Below are positions 38,109-49,033 of a stretch of 64,000 nt of DNA, piece by piece. Location: assembly GCA_009103225.1 (NCBI GenBank), contig RHPI01001202.1:283081-347080 (forward strand), written 5' to 3'. The position numbers were made by a program, and so were the translations under genes. Numbering within the stretch: the first letter of the stretch is position 1; each line of letters opens with the position of its first letter. The notes beneath the pieces are model-generated. The model was not told the origin of the DNA. It saw only the letters and a program-made list of their open reading frames with translations, and searched no databases. The stretch is from Chlorokybus atmophyticus. Taxonomy: Eukaryota; Streptophyta; Chlorokybophyceae; Chlorokybales; Chlorokybaceae.

Positions 38109-38439
38109 GTCTTAGCAGCCTCACCGGCAGCAGTTGGTGGTCAAGCACTGGCAGTAGTGTCCTCATGTGCTTCAGCTGATGGTAGATGTTCCAGTCAGCC
38201 ACCACAGCAGGTAGGCTTAGATAACGCAGCCACCTTGCTTGATATCTGTTTTCATGTGTTCGGTAATGCAATTGCCCACTTGCGCTTTGTGACCACCAAC
38301 ATGATGTTCACTTGTCCACCCATACGTGCACTTGCAGGTCTCAACAACCTTACCGGCAGCAGTTGTTGGTCAAGCACTGGCAATTGTGTCCTCACGTGCT
38401 TTAGCTGATGGTAGCAGTTCCAGTCAGCCACCACAGCAG
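38109..38439 (+). CDS. tandemly duplicated 102-nt exon of an unrecognised gene
   Basis: Exon A (38109-38210) and exon B (38338-38439) are both exactly 34 codons. Both follow an acceptor (CCTGTAG or CTTGCAG), end QPPQQ and are followed by GTAGG donors. Both encode an Ala/Ser/Val-rich segment (AAVGGQALAVVSSCASADG against AAVVGQALAIVSSRALADG). The preceding intron sequence is duplicated too, so the unit is about 229 bp. The unit length keeps phase, so both exons can be translated together. Product unknown. Confidence 0.5.
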
Positions 38440-38510
38440 GTAGGGTTGGATAACGCAGCCACCTTGCTTGATATCTATTTTCATGTGATGTGTTGCAAGC
38501 AGATGATAAC

Positions 38511-39000
38511 AGCATCACTAAGCGCAAGCTTGCGCGCAAGCGCAAGCGCAAGTCCGCCTTCCCGGCTACTAAGAGCAAGAGTCCGGATCCTGTTCTTGAT
38601 ACGCAGGTAACATAACATGCCCATATGTAAACTTCTTTAACGTATACTGTGTGCTTGTGTATTATTGCAGATACCACCTGTCAATGCCAAACTAACAAGC
38701 CAAAGCACAAGCGCAAGCCGAGATCTTGTGGAGCTCCGCCCCAGCTCCCCACTGATGAGAATAAAAGTCTGCATCCCGCTGTGAACATCAGGCGATTCCA
38801 GGTAACATAGAAAATGGCTCAGTTTTATCTCGCTCTCTCACTCTTCTCCCTCTCTCTTGTGCTTAACATGCTTCGTACTTGCAACACGTGTTTGTTGTTA
38901 CACGAAGTAGGGAGTGCAAGCTGCGCAAAACGCAAGCGTCAGCGCAAGTCAAGAGGTCGTAAATGGCCGCAACACATTGAGCGGCGCATGAGATTGTGAG
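38511..39000 (+). CDS. Lys/Arg-rich exons of an unrecognised, possibly nuclear protein
   Basis: Three successive segments carry strongly basic runs: SITKRKLARKRKRKSAFPA (about 38511-38606, then a GTAACA donor), KPKHKRKPRSCGAPP within 38671-38801, and AKRKRQRKSRGRKWPQHIE at about 38912-38997. Runs like these resemble nuclear-localisation signals or DNA-binding tails. The frames of consecutive segments do not join in phase with the obvious splice sites, so the gene model is incomplete or the gene is decayed. Confidence 0.35.
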
Positions 39001-39056
39001 TTCTTGTGTAATACTTGTGTTATAATGCATGCATATTGATGTGAAGTTCACAACAG

Positions 39057-39245
39057 CTTGACGGCGCATGCGTATCGGATCCAAGCAATGGATAAGTATA
39101 TGGCGGTCTTGGTTGACGAGCTTCAGCGTGACATCACCAAGTTTGCTGTGTGCGCCACTTGCTTCGAGGCGGATCTCATGGATGTCATGATAGCGTGCTC
39201 GAAGTGCTGTGAGGTTCATTATCGCGAATGCGTTCGCGCGCGATA
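39057..39245 (+). CDS. terminal exon with a PHD-finger-like cysteine cluster (partial gene)
   Basis: After the acceptor CACAACAG the frame runs LTAHAYRIQAMDKYMAVLVD, then FAVCATCFEADLMDVMIACSK and CCEVHYREC, and stops at about 39243. The spacing C-x2-C-x11-C-x2-C-x3-H-x3-C is close to the first part of a PHD finger (in which MIxCDxCxxWYHxxC is typical). The final cysteine pair is missing, so this is a partial or degenerate finger. Together with the basic exons upstream it suggests a chromatin-type protein; this is inference. Confidence 0.4.
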
Positions 39246-39603
39246 AGATGAAGTTTTCAGCTGCTCGAGGAAGTGCTGCGGCGGTCAGATAATATCATTA
39301 GCATTTCTAATGACGAATTCTCCCTTGCTCATATGTGTGTACAGGCGCGTTGGAATGTCGTACGCATCGATGATGATGAGGGAGTCAGGAATCTGAAACA
39401 GGAGTCTTGCAAAGATGACCAGTGCAATGCAGCTCACATAGTAAGGCTTGATGCATTTCACGCACACTTTATGTTTGTATGCGTCAACTTGTAAAGTGCA
39501 TGTGTCACAACCTACGTATATCTATTTTGTGACACGATGGTGAACAACAACGTGTATCATCTGCAACGGTTGTTAATGATTACACAAGTTGCATTGGTTT
39601 ATG

Positions 39604-39825
39604 TCATGTCCGGATGCTGCAGGCACTTGTTTATTCAATTGGCTGCTATAAAGAGGCAATGAGTGGTTACCAATGAGGTCCAATCACCTTCCCACAACGA
39701 CTTTAGCTTGAGGTAAGCACAACGAGAGGTAGCTATGAGCACTGTGCCGGCAGCTTGCAATTGCATTTACTGATATCATGTCCAGATGCTGCAGGCACTT
39801 GTTCAATCAATTAGCTGCTACCAGG
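39604..39825. repeat. dispersed direct repeat pair (about 48 bp)
   Basis: ATGTCCGGATGCTGCAGGCA at about 39605 recurs as ATGTCCAGATGCTGCAGGCA at about 39779. In both copies it is followed by CTTGTT, CAATT and AGCTGCTA or GGCTGCTA sequence. Confidence 0.8.
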
Positions 39826-40126
39826 TTATGCAAATTCTAAAGTGTTTCTGACCAGCTTTAAGTCAAATTGAAGTGTGAGCGCAGCATATGCTTGCAAGTA
39901 CAAACCAAGTGTTGAACACCTTGTTATATTGCTCACACGTATGGTCAACAGTCAATGATATCAATTATATATATGTCCAATAATCAGTCAATCACCTGGC
40001 CCAATTGATATAGCGCCGACACATGTGCTTGAGAGTCTGTATGTTGATGGTGTACATACCCACCACCATTGTGGTTGCCAACAGGCCAATCACTGTTTCT
40101 GATATATCAATACGCATCCCTTGACG

Positions 40127-40183
40127 CATTTGGTAAATTAGAGCAATTGCACAATCTATGCAATTGCTCTAATTTACCAAATG
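40127..40183. repeat. perfect 25-bp inverted repeat (hairpin) with 7-base loop
   Basis: The left arm 40127-40151 and right arm 40159-40183 are exact reverse complements around CAATCTA. The arms are AT-rich. It lies upstream of the Helitron coding remnants, but no link is shown. Confidence 0.95.
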
Positions 40184-42045
40184 TTGTTCAACTTCGTCCA
40201 TCCATTTAATGGCGACAGCTGTTTCAAAGCGCTGCCAGAATCTTGAACTCGAATACACCCAATCATTGCATGTGCCCGTGATGATGTTCATGTTTGGTTC
40301 AATGTGATCAGGATTTTCCATCACTTCTCACGGTGACGCCTCTCTTCATTAGAAACTCTATCTGTCGCAGGCGATAAATCGGACACTCGGCTTTCACCAG
40401 CAGATCTTCGGCTTGACACAGAGGTATGAACTTGTTAATGCCTGGCATGGTGAAGTCTCGTGTGCAATAATGCATATGCGTACTGCAGGATTATCTTGCT
40501 AAACTACAGTGGAGCGTCTCTTGTCGAAGTCACTTGTGAACAGTTGACTGTCATATTGTACCAATCGATTTTGTTATATCACTATGACGAGATGTTGTAA
40601 TAAAACTGACCCACGGAAGCGCTATTTCTAATATGAGTGTCAATCATATCGAGTGGGTGGTGGGGGAGAGCATCCTCAGTTTATCACATTATACTCTCAC
40701 CGGGTTCACTATATGCCTCTCACTACACCCACATGTTATAATGTAACCGATCCACCGAAGCTATAGATTTAAATTAATTGTTGTGAAATTTGTACATGTT
40801 ATGAGAATAGGTCAAGCTTCAGAAACAATTTGTTTGTTATTGACTTGAAGCGCATTCAATCGTTATTTACTTGATAAGATTGAAAAGGGCATCATTACAT
40901 TGAATAGTTGAATAAAGGTATATTTATGGGCTTATGGTTAAACTGACAGTCAGGGTTTTATTTGACTGTTCTATGATTACTCACTCACGGGCATGTGTTG
41001 CGAAGCATAAGTATACCAGAAATGTACCAGGTGGTAAGGTGAGTGTTATTGCAGCATTGGTATCTGATGGAAGGAGCTGGCGGGTGGGGTGTGGCATTGA
41101 GGATTGGTAGTTGCTAAGAGGAGGAAAAAGCTGCAACTGGAGGGTTCCGTGACGCGCTTTCAGCGCATTCAATTCTGCTCGGACTGTTTCCATCGAAGGT
41201 ATAATGTTGAACACGAACAGAACCAAGCGTCATCGCGTTGCGCATATGAGAGCCCTGTCCTAACTTAATAGACACGTTGTGATGACAGCTTTTTGGTTAT
41301 GTATTCAAGGCTTGTCGCTGAAGTGGATGGGTGTCACTAGCACATTCATCGATGGCATGGCATGCTGTGCTTTTTGTGGATTGACTCAGTTCGGATATTC
41401 GCCCACTTGTCTCAGTCAAGAAACCCATTGATCTCGTCGCCATTACTTGTACGGCAAATCGTACATGCAGCAATTCACAATCAGCAAGGTCAACAAGTAC
41501 TATGTATGCAGCAATTGCAAAGACAAGAGCCATACTTTACGTGTCACTCATAATGTTTTTGCTTGCCCGCAATACGTTCGTGCCGTTCTCGACATACACC
41601 CTTTACATATGCAGTTGCTCAGTATCATTGATGTTCATCTACGGTTACAACAACGCATACATAGGTTTTTGATAGGATGCAACCTCACGACATCTGTATT
41701 GGATGAGCCATGACTATCCTAAGATAACACAAGTGGTCTTTATTTATCTGACATTCCTGCATCAATGCACACATTATCGAGTGAAAATGTTATATCAAAT
41801 CACATCATACGACGTCACAAAACAATGTTGGAATGTCCTCATCTACAACATGGTCTGCCAGTTTTGTCGCATTCAGCTGTCGAAAGCATTGTGCATGCAC
41901 ATCGCCAACGTGGGCCATTAAACATATTGACAAGCAATGTGGTGACAATGATACTATCTACCGTGATATCTGCCAACTCGGACGCTATTCTGCCACAATC
42001 GACGAAACCAACAGCAAAATGCGTAAACAATGCTGGAAACATTGT

Positions 42046-42050
42046 CTTAC
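42046..42050 (+). repeat. 5-bp target-site duplication (left copy)
   Basis: CTTAC lies directly before the 5' LTR. The same five bases follow the 3' LTR at 49034-49038, as expected for Ty3/gypsy integrase. Confidence 0.9.
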
Positions 42051-42578
42051 TGTAACGGGAGCAATAATAATAGGGGTATTATTGCGACCTAGATAACACA
42101 TTCTGTATGAATAAGTATTGAAATATGCTTATTTATACCTCTTTTCTACAGTTGCTCGCTTATTAAAGGCTATGATGCTTTATCATAGCTTAAATAAGTA
42201 CCAATGGGTGTAGAATCGCTTATTCAAGCCTATTTATTTGTCACATTTGATAAAATGTGATCACTATCTCGTTAGGTACCTTACGATAGGTATCTTTCAT
42301 TAGGTGCCTTATCGATAGGTACCTTATCTGAGCTGTAATTGGCTTACGCTAGATTTCCTAACTACCCTATCTGTAGGGTCGATGTCTAGTTGTGAGTTAA
42401 TTATCGAGAGGTATATATTTAATATACTCTTGATATAAAAGGTCACATCAAACTGATGTGAGGGACTTTCATTTCTCTGCTCAGTGGCGGCCACGCCGTC
42501 GAAAGGCTTGTCATAGGCGGTGTGGGTGTTGGGGTAGAGGATTAAAGGGGCATCACCGGCGACGGTGGTGCTGTTACA
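42051..42578 (+). repeat. 5' LTR of the chromovirus
   Basis: It starts TGTAACGGGAGCAATAATAA and ends GTGCTGTTACA. Inside are three or four GGTA[CT]CTTA-type sub-repeats (42275-42330). It pairs with 48510-49033. Confidence 0.97.
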
Positions 42579-42596
42579 TTGGTATCCAGGAGCTTG
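42579..42596 (+). promoter_or_regulatory. primer-binding site (initiator tRNA-Met type)
   Basis: TTGGTATCCAGGAGC directly follows the LTR. It resembles the common TGGTATCAGAGC complement of initiator tRNA-Met, with two extra bases. Confidence 0.7.
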
Positions 42597-43113
42597 GGGG
42601 TGACGTGGGTACTTATAGGGGGCGGCGACCTGCTCTCGGCCAATCAGAAGGCGGTGGCGGCGGCCTCATATTCGTCCACGCAGCCCAAGCTTCAAGTTAG
42701 CTTCCCTGCGCTACCTCAACGTTGAAGCCACCCATCAAAGAGGCGACTTCTCCACGTGTGAGGTACCATCACACACGTCGGTGACTTGCCTGCTTGCCTG
42801 CTTGTCAGCTGCTTGCCAGGTGCTTGCCAGGTGCACGTGTGTACTTTTATGCACATCATTCAATGACTTGCCAGTGCATGAGTGCGGCTTGCTAGTGTGC
42901 CATCATTGCTTGTCACACTTGGTGCACTATCTTTGCTTGCAGTGATTGCCTGTCATTGCATGCGGTGATTGCTTGTCATTGTGCTTGCTAGTGCATGTCA
43001 CAGTTGGTCACTGTACGGCTTGCCTGTTGCATGTATGTGACGTACCTGTGACCTGCCAGCTGCTTTTTCGGGTCGCTTGACCCGGGTCCGCAAGTTCCGA
43101 ACTAAGCTGTTCT

Positions 43114-43260
43114 AAAACCCTCCCCCTTTGGCTTCGGCCTGGAGATTGGGACTTGGTTAGAATAGTTTTAGGGAGGTTTTAGGACATTCTGTTCCCAAAC
43201 ACTGTTGGTCTGAAACCCTCCCCCTCTGGCTTCGACCTGGAGAGTGGGACTTGGTTGGGG
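43114..43260 (+). repeat. tandem duplication in the retroelement leader
   Basis: AAACCCTCCCCCTTTGGCTT at about 43115 recurs as AAACCCTCCCCCTCTGGCTT at about 43213. In both copies it is followed by CGGCCTGGAGA or CGACCTGGAGA and then GGGACTTGGTT. Both lie in the untranslated leader between primer-binding site and gag. Confidence 0.85.
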
Positions 43261-43454
43261 ACAACACAGGGCTAGGACATTCTGGTCCCACTTAGACTTG
43301 TTCTGTTTGGATTTGGACACTCCAGGTCCAACCTTTCCTTTTTGGGGACTGGTTGGGACTCTGTTTGGGACTTTTGGGGTCATTTTGATCATCTCGTTGA
43401 ACTTGGTCCATTGGTGAGGTTCTCACCATTCCATTTTGCCTGTTTTGTAGACAA

Positions 43455-44644
43455 ATGGAAGAGAACTCGGTGCCCACCTCAAAGGGGATAAGCTCGCAAA
43501 AAGAGCAATTACCCCGTGAAGAGGAGTTTCCATCTATGGAGGATGTTTCCAAGACGGATGATGCACTTGATGAGTCTCATCCTGGTAAGGATGTGGATGG
43601 CTTGGTGGAATCAGACGGGCCACCATCACCACCATCATTCGTGCAGCCTGAAATCTCAATTCGCTTGACAAAACAGGAGTTGATGGAGAACTTTCTTGGC
43701 AACTATAATGAGGAGCCTTGTGAGGCGATTGTCTCGTTCGGCAACTTCCTCTTTCATGTGGCGAAAAAGATCTCAAAACTCACCACCTTTATCGGGCGAG
43801 ATTGGGAGGGGTCGATGGGTGAAGGCAAACGTGTTTTGAACATGATTGAGCGCCTTCAACGCTCTGACAGTGGCCCACCTGTTCAGGCGCTTGCTCGTCC
43901 TACCGAGTTTGTTCCCAACAAGCAAACAGAATTTTTGACTGGCTCGTAAAGCTGAGGCACTATGTTAACTCCCTTCACACTTCTGAGGAGGGGAAGTTGC
44001 ATGTAGCAGAGTTGCTGATTTTAAACGATGCTATGGCAGAGTGGTACCGCCGTAAGCAACGTGATACGAACCTCGGGCGGGAAGTGAATCGGTTGTGCTC
44101 TTTCATGGAGCAGCGCTATGGTGGCGCAGACCCTGCCCAGGTTGCTCGCAACCAGTTGCACAATCTGCGTCAAAACGGGCGTCCGGTTCAGCAGTATATC
44201 CAAGACTTCCAGTCTTTTGACAGCAAGATCAATGCTGGCAAACTACCCATCAGTGATGATGATTAGCTGGATATGTTCAGGCGTGGCTTAGACACAGATC
44301 TCGTGCAGCATGTAGCCGTCAACCCCGCGAGTTTGCAAGAGTGGGCCTCGACGGATTTACCAATGCTGATGCAGATGGTTGCTGCTGTGGACAGTGTGAA
44401 GCGCTCTCACGCAAACATGCAAACCACAGCAAAAAAGGCAGCCCCGGCTTCAGCTGCAAAGCGCCCGGCCACTGACAACAAACCTTCTGTGAACAAGGCG
44501 AAAACATCTCAGCCTGCTGGCCCCTACAGCGCGGCCAAATCCACCATCACCTGCAACTTCTGCAAGAAGACAGGTCATGGGGAGGCCAAGTGCTATGCAA
44601 AGCAGAATGCACAGAAGGCCAAGCAGCAGAAGGACAAAAAATAG
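43455..44644 (+). pseudogene. gag of the chromovirus, with frameshift and stop
   Basis: The ATG at 43455 opens an acidic N-terminus. Near 43930 the frame must shift to continue as FDWLVKLRHYVNSLHTSEEG and the gag core (EQRYGGADPAQVARNQLHNL). A TAG at 44264-44266 interrupts SDDD-LDMFRRG. The C-terminal part ends with one zinc knuckle, CNFCKKTGHGEAKC (CX2CX4HX4C), just before the stop at 44642. One indel and one nonsense change therefore break what was about a 400-codon gag. Confidence 0.9.
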
Positions 44645-44647
44645 GAA

Positions 44648-46924
44648 TTGTCTGTGGTTGGTAGCTTACTCGAGCAGAACAACTTAAAAAACTCTGTACT
44701 TCTTAAAAAAGTTTCCTCTCTTTATGATGTATCAGATGTATGGACTGATATGAGCACACCACCTGTGTTGACAAATGCAAACGGTTGTGTTTTAAACAAT
44801 GTTCCATTCTCTAAATTGGTAACTGCTGTTAAGCACTTACACGAGTTGCAATTACAACATGCTGTTACTGCATGTGTAGTTATCCCTCGATATCATGGCC
44901 CGTGGTCGCGATTGTTACAAGGGGGAGAAGTAATTATGCAACTCTCACGCAAAGATACAGGAACTTCACCGTTACAAGTGATCTTTATCAAGCCTGCTAC
45001 CAATCACGGCACTCAAACATTGGCTACATTTAATGGTCACTCAGTGCCACTCAAATAGAGATTTGAGAGTCAACTTATGGGCACACCATGTACAGCATTG
45101 ATTGATACTGGTGCAAATCATAACTTTGTTGAACATGCTTGGGTGAAACGTAGTAACATACCTTTCACACCAGTCACGTCGTATGTACGTGCTGCTGGTT
45201 CCACCCTCCATGCAATTGGGGAGGTGAAGGGGCGTTTTGTTATTAACAGCCACAAGACTCGACCAGCTTTTATCGTGGTGAATATATGTATCCCCGGGGT
45301 GGATGTTGTTTTGGGTGAACAGTGGCACACCGCAGCAGGTTTGCAATTGGACTCTCGAGCAAATACGTGCACCCTTCGTAAGGGTAAACGTAAGATGACG
45401 TTAACCGCACCTGTACTCGCACGTATTGCTCGCGACAATGTTCCGCTCCTCTATGCTATGCAACTAAAACGTTGCATGCGCGAACGTGAGGAAGTATATT
45501 TGATGCACTTACGACAGGTAGAAACACTTGTTGCACAAGCCGTAACTGACCCTGTGGTGCAATCACTTACGGAACAATACGCAGTTGTATTTCAGGATGA
45601 ACTCCCGGAGTTGCCTCCTTATGGAAACATACATCATACCATTCTGTTAAAAGAGGGGGCAAAGCCACCTTGGCGGCCTATCTATAGGCTAAGTCCCTTA
45701 GAATACGCGAAAATGGAAAAACAGCTCAAAGAGTTATTGAACAAAGGTTTGATAACAAAGAGCATATCTCCTTTTAGTGCACCAATTTTGTTTGTGCCCA
45801 AAAAGAATGGCAAGCTACGCATGTGTATTGATTACCGTGCGTTGAACAAGGTAACTGTGAAAAACAGATTCCCTTTGCCTCAAATTGATGATTTGTTTGA
45901 TAAGCTGTTAGGTGCAACAGTGTTCAGCACATAGGATTTGACCAGTGGGTATCATCAAATCAAAATCCACCCGTCAGATATACAAAAAACTGCATTTCGC
46001 ACCCCACTAGGACACTTTAAGTATAAAGTGCTACCATTTGAGTTGACAAATGCACCAGCTACATTTAAGGCAGCAATGAACGCGGTATTTGCTGATGAAT
46101 TGTACAAGTTTGTAATGGTATATCTTGACGACATTATTGTGTTCAGCAAAACCCGGGAGGAACACCACAAGCATGTGGAATTGGTTCTAGCTAAGTTACG
46201 CGAACACAAATTCTATGCCAACCTGTTCAAATGCAACTTTGCAAAGGATGAACTACCCTTTTTAGGGCATGTGATTGGCAAAGAACGATTGAAACCAGAT
46301 CCTCAAAAGGTGTGTGCGGTGAAGGATTGGCCACCACCCAATGATGTACATCAGTTACGTGCTTTCTTGGGGCTAGCCAATTATTTCCGCAAGTTCATGC
46401 GAGCATATTCCAGCATGGCAAATCCTTTAACATCTGTACTGAGAAAAGATGTTAAATTTGTGTGGACAGAGGCACACGAGGTTGCTTTTACACGCATTAA
46501 AAATGCATTAACACAAGCCCCTGTGTTAGCCTTCCCCGACCACACCAAGCCTTTTGTGGTGATAAGTTATGCTTCCACCATTGGGTGTGGGGCAGTCCTT
46601 CTACAGGATGACAGACCATGTGTATATGAAAGCAGAAAGTTCATTCCTGCTGAACGTAATTACACAACCACTGAGCAAAAATTGCTTGGGGTGGTGCACG
46701 CGCTGCGCACATGGCGTTGCTACTTGGAAGGTGTGAAGTTTTCAGTGATTACTGATCACAACCCGCTCACATTCTCATTACGCAACACAACCTGTCGAGG
46801 CGGCAAGCTAGGTGGAATGAATTCATTTCTCGTTTCACTTTCACTTGGCAATACCGTCCCGGTCGCACCAATGTGGCGGATCCACTAAGTCGTAGCCCTG
46901 CTCTTTTTGCACTTACGCGCTCTT
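44648..46924 (+). pseudogene. pol, first part: protease, reverse transcriptase, RNase H
   Basis: The protease shows [11 protein letters not shown] (active-site DTG) at about 45097-45130. The reverse transcriptase has [20 protein letters not shown], a TAG at 45932-45934 where the family has STLDL, then SGYHQIKIHP and the catalytic YLDD in VMVYLDDIIVFSK. RNase H follows (GCGAVL, YTTTEQKLL, ITDHNPLTF), but its usual first catalytic Asp in xDAS is Tyr (TAT at 46568-46570). A frameshift near 46790 is needed to reach ARWNEFISRFTFTWQYRPG and VADPLSR, ending at a TGA about 46925. Confidence 0.92.
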
Positions 46925-46929
46925 GAAGT

Positions 46930-48362
46930 ATGCGTAATGTGCAACAGCCTGAAGATCCTTTCCTAAAGGAAGTGTCCACAGGTTTTAACTCAGATGATTG
47001 GTTTAACAGTCACACCAACTTGCAACAGCTTACTGCTGTTAGCAATCTGTGGTATAAAGGGGAGCTAGTAGCAATTCCCAACTCGGGCGACTTGCGTAAG
47101 CAATGCTTACATTCAGTGCATGACCCGCCGTATGCTGGGCATTTGGGGAAACATAAAACACTCAAAGCGACGCAACAATTATACTGGTGGTCATCAATGT
47201 CAGCTGATGTGGATCAATATGTTCGCGCATGTGACGTGTCAACGTAATAAGCCACTACGACAAAAACAAGCGGGATTGCTTAAACCATTGGTAATTTCAA
47301 AGCAAAAGTGGGGTAGTGTCAGTATGGATGTGATTACTGACCTACCTAAAACAGCAGCCAAATACACTGCTATTGTGGTTTTTATCGACCGTTTGACCAA
47401 AATGGTGCATTTTGCCCCGTGTTGCACAACTGTAAGTGCACGGGACTTAGCACATTTATTTCTGTCCACGGTCTTTCGAGTTCACGGTGTACCGCGTGAG
47501 CTTATCACAGATATGTGCATCCTCGGTTTGTCTCCAAGTTTTGGAGAGAAGTCTGTAAGTTGTTTGGGGTAAAACAAAGCATGTCGATTGCTTTCCACCC
47601 GCAAACAGACGGACAAAGTGAGCGAGCAAATCAAATACTAGAGGAAATGCTTCGCCACTATGTGGCTCTTAACCATGCTGATTGCGACAGTCACTTGCCA
47701 ATGGCAGAGTTTGTTGTGAACAACGCGTGGCAGGAAAGTGTAAAGGAAACCCCATTTTTCTTGAATTATGGGATTCGCCCGAACACACCAGCGTCATTGT
47801 GTGTACCTCGCAATGCCCTGACTGTACCAGCGGCAAAGGAATTTGCCACTAATATGCAAGAAAATTTGGCTCGAGCCAAGCTATGTCTGTCAAGCACAGG
47901 CAAAAAGCTTATGCCGATACACATCGAAGAATGGCCACTTTCGATGTCGGCGTTTTGCTTAACGCAAATAACATAACCATCAAAGGTACGGGTGCTCGCA
48001 AGTTGCTGCCCCGATGGTTAGGTCCTTTCTCTATCACTCATAGAGTTGGTACGCACGCTTATCGACTGCAATTGCCCCCAAGTGTGCGTATACACAACGT
48101 GTTCCATGTGAACTTGTTAAAACCTTACCGCTCAGACGGTAAAACACAGCCTCCACCACCGCCAGTTGAGGTGGACAACGAGCTCGAATACGAGGTGGAA
48201 GCTATATTGAACCATAAGCTAAATAGTCGCAGACGCGCAACTCGCTATTTGGTGAAATGGAAAGGGTATGGCCCAGAACATAACAGTTGGGAGCCCGACA
48301 GGCATCTTAAGCACTGCCGCGAGTTGCCTCAAGCTTATTGGGATTCACGTCCTGTCCCATAA
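46930..48362 (+). pseudogene. pol, second part: integrase and chromodomain
   Basis: The frame reads HDPPYAGHLGKHKTLKATQQ and YWWSSMSADVDQYVRACDVS (the zinc-binding H and C region). A shift near 47240 leads to the catalytic core: SMDVITDLPKT, FIDRLTKMVHF and GVPRELITD. Another shift near 47515 gives WREVCKLFGVKQSMSIAFHP and QTDGQSERANQ, which holds the catalytic Glu. After a further shift the tail has RIHNVFHVNLLKPYRSDGK. The chromodomain follows (YEVEAILNHK, RYLVKWKGYGPEHNSWEP) and should direct integration to marked chromatin. Three frameshifts break the integrase. Confidence 0.92.
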
Positions 48363-48498
48363 ACTGTGGGCTTGGTTTTATGACAGACTGGCAGTGCAGT
48401 TTCATTACCACCCTGTCATTTCCTGCTATCTCACTGATTACAATTATACGAAATCAAGTCTGATCAACTTGAGTGCAACGAGGTCGTTGAAAACCTAA

Positions 48499-48509
48499 GT
48501 GGGGGGGAA
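48499..48509 (+). promoter_or_regulatory. polypurine tract
   Basis: GTGGGGGGGAA lies immediately before the 3' LTR; it is the plus-strand primer site of the element. Confidence 0.85.
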
Positions 48510-49033
48510 TGTAACGGGAGCAATAATAATAGGGGTGTTATTGCTAACTAAATAACACATTCTGTATGAATAAATATCTAAATATGCTTATTTATACCTC
48601 TTTTCTATGGTTCCTCGCTCATTATAGGCTATGTTGCTTTATCATAGCTTAAATAAGTCCCAATGGGTGTAGAACCGCTTATTCAAGCCTATTTAGTGTC
48701 ACATGTGATAAAATGTGATCACTATCTCGTTAGGTACCTTACGATAGGTATCTTTCAATAGGTACCTTATCGATAAGTACCTTATATGAGCTGTGATTGG
48801 CTCACGCTAGTTTTCCTAACTACCCAATCTGTAGGGTCGATGTCTAGTTGTGAGTTAAATCGGGAGGTATATATTTGATATACTCTTGATATAGAAGGTC
48901 ACATCAAACTAATGTGAGGGACTTTCAGTTCTCTGCTCAGTGGCGGCCACGCCGCAAAAAGGCTTGTCATAGGCGGTGTGGGTGATGGGTAGAGGATTGA
49001 AGGGGCATCACCGGCGACGGTGGTGCTGTTACA
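48510..49033 (+). repeat. 3' LTR of the chromovirus
   Basis: It pairs with 42051-42578, with the same TGTAACGG start and TGTTACA end, and is followed by the CTTAC duplication at 49034-49038. Confidence 0.97.

Larger units (their letters stand above)
42051..49033 (+). mobile_element. full-length Ty3/gypsy chromovirus inserted in the Helitron
   Basis: The 6983-bp element has LTRs of 528 and 524 bp, a primer-binding site just inside the 5' LTR, a polypurine tract (GTGGGGGGGAA) just before the 3' LTR, and matching CTTAC duplications outside. Domains run gag with zinc knuckle, protease, reverse transcriptase, RNase H, integrase, chromodomain, the chromovirus order. The LTRs differ at scattered positions (by eye roughly 5 to 10 percent), so the insertion is not recent. 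Several stops and frameshifts make this copy non-autonomous. It is a structurally complete but inactive copy. Confidence 0.97.
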
